Of a DNA stretch of 64,000 nucleotides, positions 33,643 through 45,210 are shown in pieces; the stretch's first letter is position 1, and each line of letters begins with the position of its first letter. The stretch lies in assembly GCA_031216915.1 (NCBI GenBank), contig CM062289.1, forward strand, positions 394,346,674 to 394,410,673, in the 5' to 3' direction. This DNA is from Pictodentalium vernedei. Its lineage: Eukaryota > Mollusca > Scaphopoda > Dentaliida > Dentaliidae. The translations under genes were made by a program, and so were the position numbers. The notes under the pieces were generated by a model. The model did not search any database and was not told the DNA's origin. It saw nothing but the letters and a program-made list of their open reading frames with translations.

Positions 33643-34795
33643 TAGGCCGTACAAAGTTGATTGTCTGTTTCTCAGGCCATTTTTTCCAAAAAAGCCCGCG
33701 GACGGGCGTTTTTTTTTTTTTCTTTTTCTTTTCTCCCCGAGAGGTTGTTTGTAGTAATTTGACGCCCACCCAAACGCCTGGTGGACCACGCAAAATTTCG
33801 CAAATATATTGGTTATTCACCATAGGGGTGTTGGGTCATAAATGAAGTGGGGTTTGAATGTTTGTTTTTTGCAGTGAAACGTGAAAATTATAACACAGGA
33901 CGAAATGCCTCGTGGGTGAAACGTCTCGGGTTGAAACGTCTCTGGGACAAATCAAATGTCGAAGTGCCAACTTTCAAAGATTTATTTTACCCCCCCCCCC
34001 CCCCCCCCAAAAAAAATCCTTTCACAACCTGCCTAATAAAATCGTGAATCGCAATTTTTCCCCATTATATTCAAAATTATCACAACCCATTTGAACTGGC
34101 AGTTCATCCATAAATCATATTTTTCGGAAATCTGAAAATGAAATACAAAACGAATGTTTGCGTGTTTCTATTAACCAATTCGACCGCACATACCTGCCTA
34201 TATGCGATTTATTTTCAACTATGACTGTTACTTTTATATCAAGCAACGGTTACTATTAGTTATCCAATTATCCTGCATCTCAAATGCATTTATTTAAATT
34301 AACTGGGAAACTTGTAACAGTTTCAAATAACAGTACACAAATTCCCAATGACAGCCATTTACAATACAAATGTTACTAAAAATAAATGCCAGGAGACTGT
34401 GTTCCATTCAACATAGCACCTGACTTTGCAGACATTCTGAGGGTTGGTGCGAATCAAACGTGGTGCGAATCGACCATTCCCCTTTGTGATTGTTTGTTGT
34501 CAGACTGAAAGACACCTTCCTTCTTGCTGTCATTATGACTTACCTTTTACAGAATGAAACACTTTCTGTTGCGAATATTGCTAAAACCCACCCACTTTAT
34601 TAAAGTATAATGTAGAAAAAGGTTGAAGTGTGTTAATTTAAAATTTGCGAACGCATCGATATTGATTTACCGAAATGAGCACAATATCTCAATTTTTTTT
34701 TGAAGATTTTTTGGTGTCATAATAAGGTTGCATGCGCACCAAAAATGACCATGCGCGCGGGCCTCAGAAACAGAGGTTCTTTTTTTTTATGGCCT
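33643..34795. mobile_element. Longer AGGCC-terminated element, possibly family F relative
   Basis: The ends taggccgtacaaagttgatt with ctgtttctcaggcca, and inverted ggcctcagaaacagag with atggcct, match family F, but the 1.15 kb interior is unrelated and has no long reading frame. It has a poly-C/poly-A run at about 33991-34018. It may be closer to the ancestral element from which the 400 bp copies derive. Confidence 0.65.
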
Positions 34796-34965
34796 TATCT
34801 TGACAATGTTTTTACATCATTGTTGGCTGTCCGTATAGGTAAGTCATCTGCAGCTGTGTACAATTATGGACATATGATAGTTATCATAAAATTAAACTGA
34901 GGAGATGAGGGTTAAACTTCTGTCACTCAAATTTATAAAATCACAACTCTGTAATACAAGTTTTA

Positions 34966-35166
<201 letters not shown>

Positions 35167-35198
35167 TTAAAAACTAGAGGTTCTACAGAGCCTGTAAT

Positions 35199-37833
35199 CG
35201 CTCACCTGGAACTAATATAAAAATGTGATTTCCCATAGGCTTTCCTTGGTAAGTGTGAGCTGCAATTGTGGCCATGTTGGCAACATTACATCAACATTAC
35301 ATGAGGATTATTGGTAGAAGGTGTCCCAGTCTTCAAGCATGTGAAGTTTCAAAACATTTGAATCCATCAAACAGAATCATAGAATGTCTCTGGTGGCCAT
35401 ATTTCTCTGGTGGCCATATTTTCCAACCAACGGGAACAAAAAGAGGATCGTTTGTAGAGGGACTCCTATACACCATTCATTTGGTTCACGTCAGCTCAGT
35501 AGTTCCAGAGAGAAGATGAAAATGTGATTTCCCATAGGTTTTTTCTATAGTAACTATAAACCACAATTGTGGCCATGTTTGCAATATGATCAACATTAAA
35601 ATGAGGAATGTTGGTAGAGGGTCTCCCAGTTATCAACCATGCAAAGTTTCAAAACATTTGGCCCTGAGGTTTCAGAGGAGAAGAGTTTTCAAAATTGACC
35701 AAACAGAATCAAGAATGCTTCTGTCGGCCACGTTTTTTCACCCAACAGGAATAAAATGAGTAACAGTTGTAGAAAACCTCTCATAGACAATGCCTATCAA
35801 GTCTGGTTCACATTGGCTCAGTACTTTCAGTGAAGATGATGAAAGTGTGATTTCCTATTGGGTTTCTATAGTAACTATAAGCCACAACTGCAGCCATAAT
35901 TGCAACCCGATGAAGATTAAAATGAGGATCATTGGTAGAGGGGGTTACAGTCATCAGTCACACTAAGTTTTCAATCCATTTGGCCTTGTAGTTTCAAAGA
36001 AGATTTTCTTGAAAATGCACACATTTATGAATTCTGTGTCAACAAATAAAAAATCAGTAAAAGAAGGTTAAATATTTTGAAAATTACAATTTTTTCAGAC
36101 AGTATTCTCTTTCAAAATAGCTTTGGATAGGTAAAGGGTTACAGTCAAACACATTTTACTTCTATTTTGTCAAATCTTAAAAGATATACAATAATTACTG
36201 TCATCTAAGCTGACATGATGGGAAGTGAATATAAACAAAAACTTCCCTGGTTTTCCAAACACTTGTCATCAATCAGAATTTTCTGATAAGTAACCTGAGA
36301 CTAATAATATATATAATAATACATATATCAACATACAGTTGCAATTGTTTACAGTACAAGTCAAAATAAATGGTAGGATAATCCTATAAACTATTATCTT
36401 TCCTCTTCCTACACTGATAAGACCAGAAGCTGACATTTTCTGGAAAGCTCTCACAGATAGCTTTCCAGAAAATGTCAGATTCTGATCTAGTCAGTGCAGG
36501 AGCAGCAGTTTACTTAGTTTATTGTAGTTATGCTACAGCTTATTTTGACTTGTACTGTACATACAATATTTTGGGTTTTTTTCCCCCAGTTCTCAGTGGA
36601 GAAAACAGGAACCAACCCTTACCAGATTTTCAAAAAAAACAAGTATTTTGCTGACAGAACTGATCTTCCTGCAGACAGTAGAGGCATTGGGTTAAGCATT
36701 AGAATATAGCCTCTGGCGGCCACATATTTCCATCCTCTCATAGACCATTCCTGCGAAGTTTGGTTCACGTCGGCTCAGTAGTTCCAAAGAAGAAGAAAAT
36801 GTGATTTCCCATGGTGTTTCTATAGTAACTATAAGCCGCAATTACGGACATGTTTACAACCCAATTAACATTAAATGAGGATCAATGGTAGAGGGGGTCC
36901 CAGTAATCACTTATGTGAAGTATCAAAATATTTGGCCTGGCAGTTTCAGAGGAGAAGATTTTTGAAAATCCACCAATCAGAATCAAAGAATGCCTCTGGC
37001 GGCCATGTTTTTCAACCCACGGGAACAAAATGAGGATCGTTTGTATAGAACCTCCCATAGACCAACCCTGCCAAGTTTGGTTCACATCGGCTCAGTAGTT
37101 CCGGAGAAGAAGATGAAAATGTGATTTCCCATAGTGTTTCTATAGTAACCACAAACCGCAATTGTGGCCATGTTTGCAACTCGATCAACATTAAATGAGG
37201 ATCATTGGTAGAGGGGATCCCAATCATCATTTATGTGAAGTATCAAAACATTTGGCCTGGCAGTTTCAGAGGAGAAGATTTTGGAAAATCCACCAATCAG
37301 AATCAAAGAATGCCTCTGGTGGCCATGTTTTTCAACCCACGGGAACAAAATGAGGATCGTTTGTAGAGAACCTCCCATAGACTATCCCTGCCAAGTTTGC
37401 TTCACGTCGCCTCGGTTTTTCCAGAGAAGAAGAGGAAAATGTGAATTCCCATAGAGTTTCTACAGTAACTATAAGCCGCAATTGCGGCCAATCAACATTA
37501 AATGAGGATCGTTGGTAGTGGGGGTACCAGTCATCATTTATGTGAAGTTTCAAAACATTTGGCCAGGCATTTCAGAGGAGAAGATTTTTGAAAATCCACC
37601 AACCAGAATCAAAGAATGCCTCTGGAAGCCAGGTTTTTCATCTGACGGGAACAAAATGAGGATCGTTTGTAGAGGACCTTCCATAGACCATTCCTGCCAA
37701 GTTTAGTTCACACCGGCTCAGCGGTTAGAGAAGCAGATGAAAATGTGAAAAGTTAATGAATTACGGACGACAGACGACGACGGACACCAAGTGATGAGAA
37801 AAGCTCACATGGCCTTTTAGGCCAGGTGAGCTA
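35199..37833. mobile_element. Long element of tandem repeats with gctcacctgg ends
   Basis: The ends are gctcacctgg (35200) and its complement ccaggtgagc (near 37831). Inside are at least six imperfect units of about 300-325 bp, each with gtgatttcccatag, a taaatgaggatcattggtag segment, tttcaaaacatttggcc and ggcggccatgtttttcaacc. A different sequence with a large inverted repeat occupies about 36010-36690. Shortly before the right end is gacgacggacacc. It has no coding potential. This looks like a non-autonomous transposon with a minisatellite interior. Confidence 0.75.
36270..36645. repeat. Large imperfect inverted repeat inside the tandem-repeat element
   Basis: Arms of about 180 bp meet at 36450-36460, closest to perfect around ctgacattttctggaaagct. 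It looks like a palindromic MITE inserted among the 300 bp units. Confidence 0.7.
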
Positions 37834-37915
37834 AAAAACAACTTCATAGAGAAAAAGTTTCTGCCAAAATTATAACATACTTTTGGGAGAATGTTCACTT
37901 GTATTTATGGTCACA

Positions 37916-38279
37916 ATTTATTTATTTATTGGTGTTTAAGGTCACAAACTTATGCACAATGGCTAATCATGACCATAACAGTTTTACGGGTGGAGGAAGC
38001 CGGAGTACCAGGAGAGAAACACTGAGCATCGACGAGCAACTGTCAGCTCGACATTCTGACTCTGTTCAAGCTCCACTCAAGCAGGGTTACAGCGGCTGTA
38101 GACACGTGCACCATGGACGTGCAGAACGCCTTTGTACATGGCATCATCATGTCCCCATGTAGGCAACCGGGATAAAGTGCCTAGCCCAAGGACACAATGC
38201 GGGGCATCCCGGATGGGGATCGAATTCGGGACCTCTAGCCTAGAAGTCCAACAGTCTACCACTGAGCCACCGCACTCCC
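37916..38279 (-). mobile_element. tRNA-derived SINE
   Basis: A 364 bp copy in reverse orientation, flanked by the 13 bp ATTTATGGTCACA at 37903-37915 and 38280-38292. The head differs from the main subfamily (anticodon-arm region changed), so it may be a separate subfamily. Confidence 0.92.
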
Positions 38280-38292
38280 ATTTATGGTCACA

Positions 38293-38862
38293 TACAGCAC
38301 AAAATCTGTGGCTAATTCGCTTCCAAAGTAGAAATGAAAAGAGGAATCCTACAAATATTCATTTCAACCATTTTGCATTTAATATGGTTGAAAGAGAATA
38401 ATGATTTGGGTGTTCAAATGGTTCCCAAATAACCTGGTCCTAATCGTCCATGGGCCAATTGGTCCATCCTTCCTCACAAACAAAATGCAATCTCACAGCT
38501 TATAAACTGAAAGCTATTCAATAAATATCGACTGGAGGTTGAAAACAACTTATCAGCAGTACGTTGTATTTCAATATTCGGATAAGAAAGTCTATTTTGG
38601 GGACGTTTTCAAAGAGAATGTTCCAAAAAATAATGCAAGCAATGATGCCAAAATATCACAATGACACAAAATGATATGCAATTACCCAAAATCACCTGCA
38701 AGCACACAAAATCATGCGAAATCACATGAAATCACAGTATGGAGTTGAACAACTATGCTGAGACTGGAATGTGAGACTGTTATTGAGTCTGTGGAATAGG
38801 GAAATCTTGTCATTAATTTTTTGCAAGTTTTTTGGTAGAGTGCTGAATTATTTTTGGTGATA
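38293..38862. other. Unassigned intron stretch
   Basis: No gene or clear element was found. 38640-38745 is locally repetitive, with spaced aaaatcac and aaatgat motifs. Confidence 0.5.
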
Positions 38863-39275
38863 CAGTGGGGCCCACTTAATTGGATATCTCTTAATTGTAT
38901 ATTCCTGTTAATTGAATATAATTTTCAAACACAAAACCATTTACCATACCTTCAGTACAAATTTGATCTGTTAATTGCATATGGGTAGTAGAGTAAACTC
39001 CTGTTAATTGTATATAAATTTTTGTAATATGTCGAAAAAATTACTGTGACACACACCAAATTCCCCATATTTATCAACCTTTTTGGCCTCACTACATCCA
39101 ATACAGGCATTTTTTCTATTATATCTTGTTTGACAGAGCTCTGTGAGCTCTGTCAAACAAGATATAATAGAATAAATGGTCAGTTTACCTCCAGAACACA
39201 GGAAACTGACCAAATCCATGTTAATTGAATAATTTTCACTGGCAAAATGGATATTCAATTAAGAGGATTCTACTG
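38863..39275. mobile_element. TA/CAGT-type MITE (pogo/Tigger-like), family D
   Basis: TA flanks at 38861-38862 and 39276-39277; termini CAGTGGGGCCCACTTAATTG and inverted CAGTAGAATCCTCTTAATTG. Several internal ttaattg repeats follow each end. The centre is a near-perfect palindrome (about 39115-39172) with the arms atatcttgtttgacagagct. TA target plus CAGT ends is the pattern of pogo/Tigger-type mariner relatives. Confidence 0.82.
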
Positions 39276-39698
39276 TAATAATTTTGTTCACATGTATTTG
39301 CCTTGTTACAAATACAAAGCACATCCACAGAATATGAAGCCTTTAAGTTGTGGCACCTGTACTTCAGAATAAAGACCAATTATGGGCTTCCAGCACTCTA
39401 TCAGTTAATAAACTACATAAACATGTGTTTTCACTTTCTTTATTTCTAGCAGCTTTTGTAAATTATTATCATGTGATAAAACTATATACTGGAGCCAACA
39501 GGCAGAAGCCCATTATTCATTCTTCTCCTGCTGGTTCACTTCTCCCTGTTTTCAGTTCACTTTTGCAAAAAGTCTGAGGGAGAAGTGATGTTGAGGGAGA
39601 AGTGACTTCTCCCTCCATTTCCCACCGGCTTATCTCTGTTTGTAATACAGTGGAACCCTGTTAATTGAATAGCCACTTGGCCAATGAAAATTATACTA

Positions 39699-40325
39699 TC
39701 AACCCTTTACCCAACGAATCGCCTGCATCCGCCCGCATAATATGCAAATTATATTTATTTATTTATTGATGTTTAAGGTCACATATTTATGCACAATGGC
39801 TAATCATGACCATGACAGTTTTACTGGTGGAGGAAGCCGGAGTTCCCGGAGAGAACCACCGAGCAACGACGAGCTGCTGCCAGCTCCCCAACATCGTAAC
39901 TCCGCACTGCCGCACAGGCAGGGTTAGATTGGTTGAAGACATGCGTACCATCGACGTGCAGTACGCCTTAGTACACGGCGTCATCGTGCCCCCACATGGG
40001 CAATGGGGGTGAAGTGTCTTGCCCAAGGACACAACGCGGTTGCCGCAGGTGGGATTCGAACCGAGGACCTCTCGGCTTGCAGCCTGCACCTCTACCTACT
40101 GAGCCACCGCGCCCCCAATATGCAAATTCAACAGTTGAAAAAATATTAGTTTTCAAACAATTTCAATAAAACCACATCATGTGACCCCTCATTGGAACGA
40201 GCTCGCCGAGCTCATTCCAACAAGGGGTCACATGATATGGTGTTGTTGAAATTTTTTGAAAAATTTTAAAAAATGATATTTAAAATAATAAATTTTTATA
40301 TCGTCTACATTGGGTAAAGGGTTAA
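39699..40325. mobile_element. TTAA-type palindromic MITE, family B, split by SINE
   Basis: Without the SINE (39751-40116) the element is about 250 bp, with the core cattggaacgagctcgccga and right end gttggg-taaagggTTAA-like (cattgggtaaagggttaa). It is itself inserted in the pogo-like MITE 39648-40691. Confidence 0.82.
39751..40116 (-). mobile_element. tRNA-derived SINE nested in a TTAA MITE
   Basis: A 366 bp copy very close to 13648-14017, in reverse orientation, flanked by AATATGCAAATT at 39739-39750 and 40117-40128. It interrupts a TTAA-type MITE that itself sits in a pogo-like MITE. Confidence 0.93.
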
Positions 40326-40759
40326 CAGGAGTATTCAATTAACAGGGATTGTGTTACTTTCCTGTATTCTAGAGATAAACTTAGCATTAATTCTATTATA
40401 TCTTGTTTGACAGAGCTCCACGAGCTCTGTCAAACAAGATATAATAGATTAAATGCCTGTATTGGATGTACTGAGGCCAAATAGGTCTATAAACAAAGGA
40501 AAACTTGGGCGAGTCAGGGTAATTTCTGTACAGGTTACAAGGTTTTTTATTCAATGAACAGGAGTTTACTCTATAACCTATATTCAATTAACAGGTCAAA
40601 TTTGTATTGAAGGTATGGTAAATGGTTTTGTGTTGTATTCAATTAACAGGGATATACAGTTAAGAGATATTCAATTAAGTGGGCTCCACTGTACTCCTAA
40701 CTGAATATAACTGGGGGTAAAATATAGGAGTTCTAGTTTAGAAGAAGAGAGTAACTCAC

Positions 40760-40852
40760 TGTTGCCCCTGTTTTTGCTTGTCTCTCACTTCCAGCTAAAT
40801 CCACCAAATTCAGTTTTCCAACTCTAATATGATTTTCACCCTCGTTATCTTC
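40760..40852 (-). CDS. KIF3B: KIF3B-like exon 7 (Switch II)
   Basis: Thirty-one codons read [20 protein letters not shown] then [17 protein letters not shown] is the Switch II motif that couples nucleotide state to microtubule binding. The acceptor is TTTTTCAG and the donor ACA|GTGAG, both in phase 0. The first residues (Glu-Asp-Asn-Glu) replace the Val-Gly-Leu-Asp common in vertebrates, in a surface loop. Confidence 0.95.
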
Positions 40853-41070
40853 CTGAAAAAATATAAGTAAGAAGATTTTTTAAAGAGTAACAATGTGGAC
40901 TTACTTAGTTTGTTCATGGGAAGGAGATGATAGACAAATCTCCGCACATTTATCTTGGGAATTTGTTTTCCAGGGTGTTGTTTACTCGGTTCCCATTCAA
41001 ATTGGTTGTTTGTTTATTAAGGTTTAAAGACACTTACAAATATAAAGGTTATATATTGTGACATACAGGT

Positions 41071-41309
41071 TTAACCCTTTACCTAGCATGAAAAGTAGAT
41101 GACACTTGCAAACAAAGTCCTTGAATAACTCTTTTTTTTTTTTTTCCCCAAAACATAGCTCATGACCCCTCATTAGAATGAGCTCAAAGAGCTCATTCCA
41201 ATGATGGGTCATAAGGTATGTTTTTGAGACAAAACATGATGAAAATTGAATGGTGATTTTTGTGAATAGCACTGGCCTGTTTTGGTGGCTATGTTGAGTA
41301 AAGGGTTAA
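41071..41309. mobile_element. TTAA-type palindromic MITE, family A
   Basis: Bounded by TTAA at 41071-41074 and 41306-41309 with termini CCCTTTACC / gtaaaggg. The central palindrome is interrupted by several mismatches. Confidence 0.82.
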
Positions 41310-41409
41310 GGAGGAAGAAGCTTGCAAGAACTGGACAAAACCACTGAGCAGAGTGAGAAACTGACAGACTCTCCAACTTACTAAGCAGAAAAAATGGAAC
41401 AAGAAGGAT

Positions 41410-43403
41410 GCCAACGCCCTATAGCTCACCAACATTCCTCTTTCATAGTAACTTTGGCAAACACAAGAACTGTATCAAACAGGCTCATAACATGCGACAA
41501 AACTGACCTAAACACAACTTCGTAAAAGTAAAACTGAAAAAATAATAATTTTAACAGCAGAAGGGTTAATGTCCACATTATTAAGTGAGAAGTATTACTT
41601 TGAACCAACCAGTCTTCAATTGCAGATGCTTCAGTGTACTATGTTTGATTTAAACTTTCAAGAAGCTGTGACTTATCAGATACCTGATTGTACACTACAT
41701 AGAGAAATGGAAGAACCATCTGTTTTCCATGTACTATCATTTGAAATTACTGGTGAAGAAAATCAACATCGCACAATTAGATTATTAATTGTTGATCATA
41801 TGAGGAACCTCGGAAATGATGTTTTATAAATGGTGTTGCCAGACCTTAACAGAAACTTTAGCACACTGAAAATGTCAAAGTGTGAGCTAAACAGAGCCTT
41901 AACGTTAAAAATGTGGAAATAAATTTGAAAAATATTGACTGATGAGGGTTAAATCATGGTAGAATAATAATGAGGAACATGTATGATTTATATAAATGCC
42001 ATTTTAAGAGAAGGAACACAGAAACTGACATAAACATTAAGTTAAACCTGAAATTCTGAGTTAAACAGAAAACTAAAGGTAAGTATATAAATAAAAAAGT
42101 TAAGAGAACGGTTTAAAACACATAGGATGAGGGTTAAATAGTGGTAGAATGATAATAAGCACCATATAGAATCAACATAAAGGCCATGGAATGAAAAGGG
42201 TGTCAGCAGCTGCCCTGAATAGAAACATTAACACACTGAAAATGTCTAAGTGTGAGCTAAACAGAAAACTCAACGTTGAAAAGTTGAAGAGAAATTTGAA
42301 TTGGAATTCAGGGGACAAGGGTGAAACCATGGTACAATGATAATGAAGAACATATATGAGGATATAAGCACCATGGGAAGAGAAGGAACACAGCAGATTA
42401 AACATGAAATTCTGAGCTAAACAGAAAAGTCAACGTAACTAAAAAATGTTAAGAAAAACATTTAAAATGCACTGGGTGAGAATGAAATAATGGTAGAATG
42501 AAAATAAGCACCATATGGAAGCAATATAAAGGCCATGGGATGAAAAGGTTGTCGGCAGCTGACCTAAACAAAAACTTTAACACACTGAAAATGTATAAGT
42601 GTGAGGAAAACAGGAAACTTAACATTAAAAAAATGGAATGAAAAATTTGAAGAAATTCACTGGACAAGAGTTAAATGATGCTAGAATAATAATGAGGAAC
42701 ATGTATGATGGAATATAAGCACCATGGGAAGAGAAGGAAAACAGCAGCTCACCTAAACACAAACTTAAACATAAAATTCTGAGGTAAACAGAAAAGTAAA
42801 CGTATCTACAAATGGTAAGAAAAAGGTTTAAAACACACTGGACGAGGGTTAAATAATGGTAGAATGATAATAAGCACAAAACAGAAGCAATATAAAGACC
42901 ATGGGATGAAAAGGGTGTCGACAGCTGACCTAAACAGAAACTGTAAGTTTGAGGTAAAAAGAAGAGTTAACGATTGAAATTTGATGGAAAATTTAAAGAA
43001 ATTCACTGGAGAAGGGTTAAATCATGAAACAATGATACTGAGGAACGTGTATGATGAATATATGTGCCATGGAAGAGAAGGAGCACAGCAGAATATAAGT
43101 GCCATGGGAAGAGAAGGAGCACAGTAGCTGACCTAAACACTAAGTGAAACATGAAATTCTGAGCAAAACAGAAAACTAAATGCAACTAAAAATGTCAAGA
43201 AAAATATTTAAAATGCAGAGTACGAGGGGTTAAATCATGGTAGAATGATAACAATCATCATATAGCAGCATTATAAAGGCCATGATATGGAAATAGGGCA
43301 AGTAAGTGACCTAAACAGAAACTTTAACATTATTGGACACGTATGCTGACGCCGACCGATCGAGCCATGCCATAAGCTCACACAACTAAAGTTGGTGAGC
43401 TAA
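41410..43403. mobile_element. Tandem-repeat element with agctcaccaac ends
   Basis: Ends tagctcaccaacattcctc and inverted gttggtgagct. From about 41860 to 43330 it consists of imperfect units of about 170-210 bp with gagggttaaatcatggtaga, ggccatgg-type and cctaaacagaaac motifs, alternating in two subtypes. A gacgccgaccgatcgagcc segment precedes the right end, like 46604 in the related element. Near the left end lies an 86-codon open frame (41569-41829, plus strand) that I do not recognise. Confidence 0.72.
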
Positions 43404-43406
43404 AAC

Positions 43407-43948
43407 AGGGCTTATATTTCGTCTAAATTTGTGAGAATCCATTTGGATTCTCGTGAAAATGGTTGCGAGAATCCATACCTACTATGAGTGTCCCAGGATC
43501 ACATGACGCCACCATGGTTGAACCACTGTTGTATACTGATAACACATGTTAACCTTTTATCCAACACACTTTTTTAATATTTAAAACTAAGTTTGATAAT
43601 TTTTAAACAATAAATAATAAATAAATGATAAAATAATTAAATGAACAATATTTACCAATAAAATCTTACAAATATGGCTGTCATTGGAACCGGCTCAATG
43701 AGCCGGTTCCAATGACAGCCATATTTGTAAGGTTTTATTGACAAAGTGTCAGGATATTTCAGGTCATGTTAGCCTTCTATTGGTTAATTTGTTGCCGCTG
43801 TGTTAGTTAAAGGGTTAAACTGACTCAATTTTTTTCACGCGAATCCTAGCAGAGGTGCAGCAAGAATCTACATGGATTCTCGCCAGTTTTATTGCGCGAA
43901 TCTTTGTGCGAATCGATTCTCGGATTCTCGTCGAAATATAAACCCTGT
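43407..43948. mobile_element. hAT-like MITE interrupted by family C element
   Basis: Termini are cagggcttatatttcgtc and, inverted, cagggtttatatttcgacg. The interior has repeated ggattctcg motifs. No clear 8 bp duplication was found, so the superfamily is a guess. The same configuration, with the family C element at the same site, recurs at 59239-59484. Confidence 0.65.
43549..43818. mobile_element. TTAA-type palindromic MITE, family C
   Basis: Bounded by TTAA (43549-43552, 43815-43818) with the arms aaatatggctgtcattgg and the core gaaccggctcaatgagccgg. The hairpin arms reach about 45 bases. It is nested in a hAT-like element whose ends are at 43407 and about 43948. Confidence 0.82.
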
Positions 43949-44299
43949 AAAGAAACTGTAACCATTCCAGTACAGGTCAATTGATTAGTCGTTGGTTTTC
44001 CCGATGTAACCTGGCGATCCTCCAACAGAAACACTGCTTGTGATTTTTTAAAAATAATTTTATAGAATTGCCATTTTTCTGATTTGGGTTTGAGGTGGTT
44101 AGAAATTAACTGTATTCACTTTATAAGTAGAGATTATAACTTCCTACTGGCACCATATGGCTCTATTTCAATGACCTTCTCTTGGATTTCTCAAAATAAT
44201 CTGTCCCCAATATCCCATACCAACCCATTTCCATCTGACTTTGCTGGACCAATTGCAAATTGCTTCTGATGCCCTTATAAATAATATTTAACTTCTTAC

Positions 44300-44369
44300 C
44301 TCACTACATTCAATAGTCACTATAAATATCGCATGAGACCTTGAGCTGTGTTCATTCATATCAGTGGCA
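44300..44369 (-). CDS. KIF3B: KIF3B-like exon 6 (Switch I)
   Basis: The exon reads ATDMNEHSSRSHAIF and IVTIECSE. NxxSSRSH is the Switch I signature that senses the gamma phosphate. The acceptor is CCTTTCAG and the donor GAG|GTAAG. One base completes the Gly codon from exon 5, and it ends in phase 0. A hAT-like element ends only about 42 bp upstream of the acceptor. Confidence 0.95.
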
Positions 44370-44411
44370 CTGAAAGGATAAACAATATAAAAAAGGATAA
44401 CAGATAACAGG

Positions 44412-45196
44412 ATAGTGCTGGGCGATATTAGCCAAAATAATAATCGCGGTTTGGGGGGAAAAAGATCGCACTTAACGTTATAATCACGATATTTGAACAT
44501 TCCATTGAGAAAGTTGTGTATATTGTGGTAAATAGTTTGAATGCAATGCAGTTTGGTGTGTGAATATAATAGTTTTTGTTGTATTAACCCTTTACCTAAC
44601 ATGAAAAGCAGACGACACTTGCAAAAAAAATCTTGAATAACTAATTTTTTTCATTTTTTGTCTCAAAAACATAGGTTATGACCCCTCGTTGGAACGAGCT
44701 CGATGAGCACGTTCCAACGAGGGGTCATAACCTATGTTTTTCAGACAAAAAATGAAAAAAATAGTGAAAATTAATTGGCGATTTTTGAGAATAGCGCTGG
44801 CCGGTTTTGGCCGTTACGTTGGGTAAAGGGTTAATCAGAAATATACTGAGCACAAATACTTTTGTGTCCCAGTTCGGTAAGAACTTTGATTTAAAACCTG
44901 TGTTGTGAACTTGGGTCTGTATATAAGCTTCAGATTGATAGGCATGGGACATTGTTTTATAGAGCCCAATTAACCCTCCCTTGAGCCCATTATTGTTCAC
45001 ACAGGGTTTTCAAACACTCCTGGAATGGACACCAACTGCATTATTTCAGCAGTACCCCTTTTGTCAATCCAGGTGGGACATTGGGAATAATTTCTCAACA
45101 TGACGATATTTCGATTTTTTTCTTTTCCGACGATATTACTAACGATATTTTTTTATAACCGGGTATACCCAATTAATCGAAAAACCGCCCAGCACT
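44412..45196. mobile_element. hAT-like MITE with 8 bp duplication
   Basis: Termini agtgctgggcgat at the left and, inverted, agtgctgggcggt at the right, flanked by ATAACAGG at 44404-44411 and 45197-45204 (the left end carries two extra bases). A family A MITE (44584-44834) is nested in it. It begins 42 bp upstream of exon 6. Confidence 0.85.
44584..44834. mobile_element. TTAA-type palindromic MITE, family A
   Basis: A 251 bp element bounded by TTAA on both sides, with inverted termini CCCTTTACCTAAC / gttgggtaaaggg. The centre is a near-perfect hairpin of about 50 bases per arm around ggttatgacccctcgttgg. TTAA target plus CCC-starting termini is the pattern of piggyBac non-autonomous elements; the assignment is inferred from these ends only. 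It is nested in a hAT-like element. Confidence 0.85.
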
Positions 45197-45210
45197 ATAA
45201 CAGGAAACAA

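Larger units (their letters stand above)
39648..40691. mobile_element. TA/CAGT-type MITE, family D, carrying nested MITE and SINE
   Basis: TA flanks at 39646-39647 and 40692-40693, termini CAGTGGAACCCTGTTAATTG and inverted CAGTGGAGCCCACTTAATTG. The centre has the same tcttgtttgacagagctc palindrome. Its left part holds a family B MITE (39699-40325) that in turn holds a SINE (39751-40116). Confidence 0.87.

Noticed and set aside
42172-43185. Series of minus-strand frames reading FLFRAAADTLFIPWPLY and similar
   Set aside because: They are repeated translations of the tandem units of the 41410-43403 element, not a membrane protein gene.
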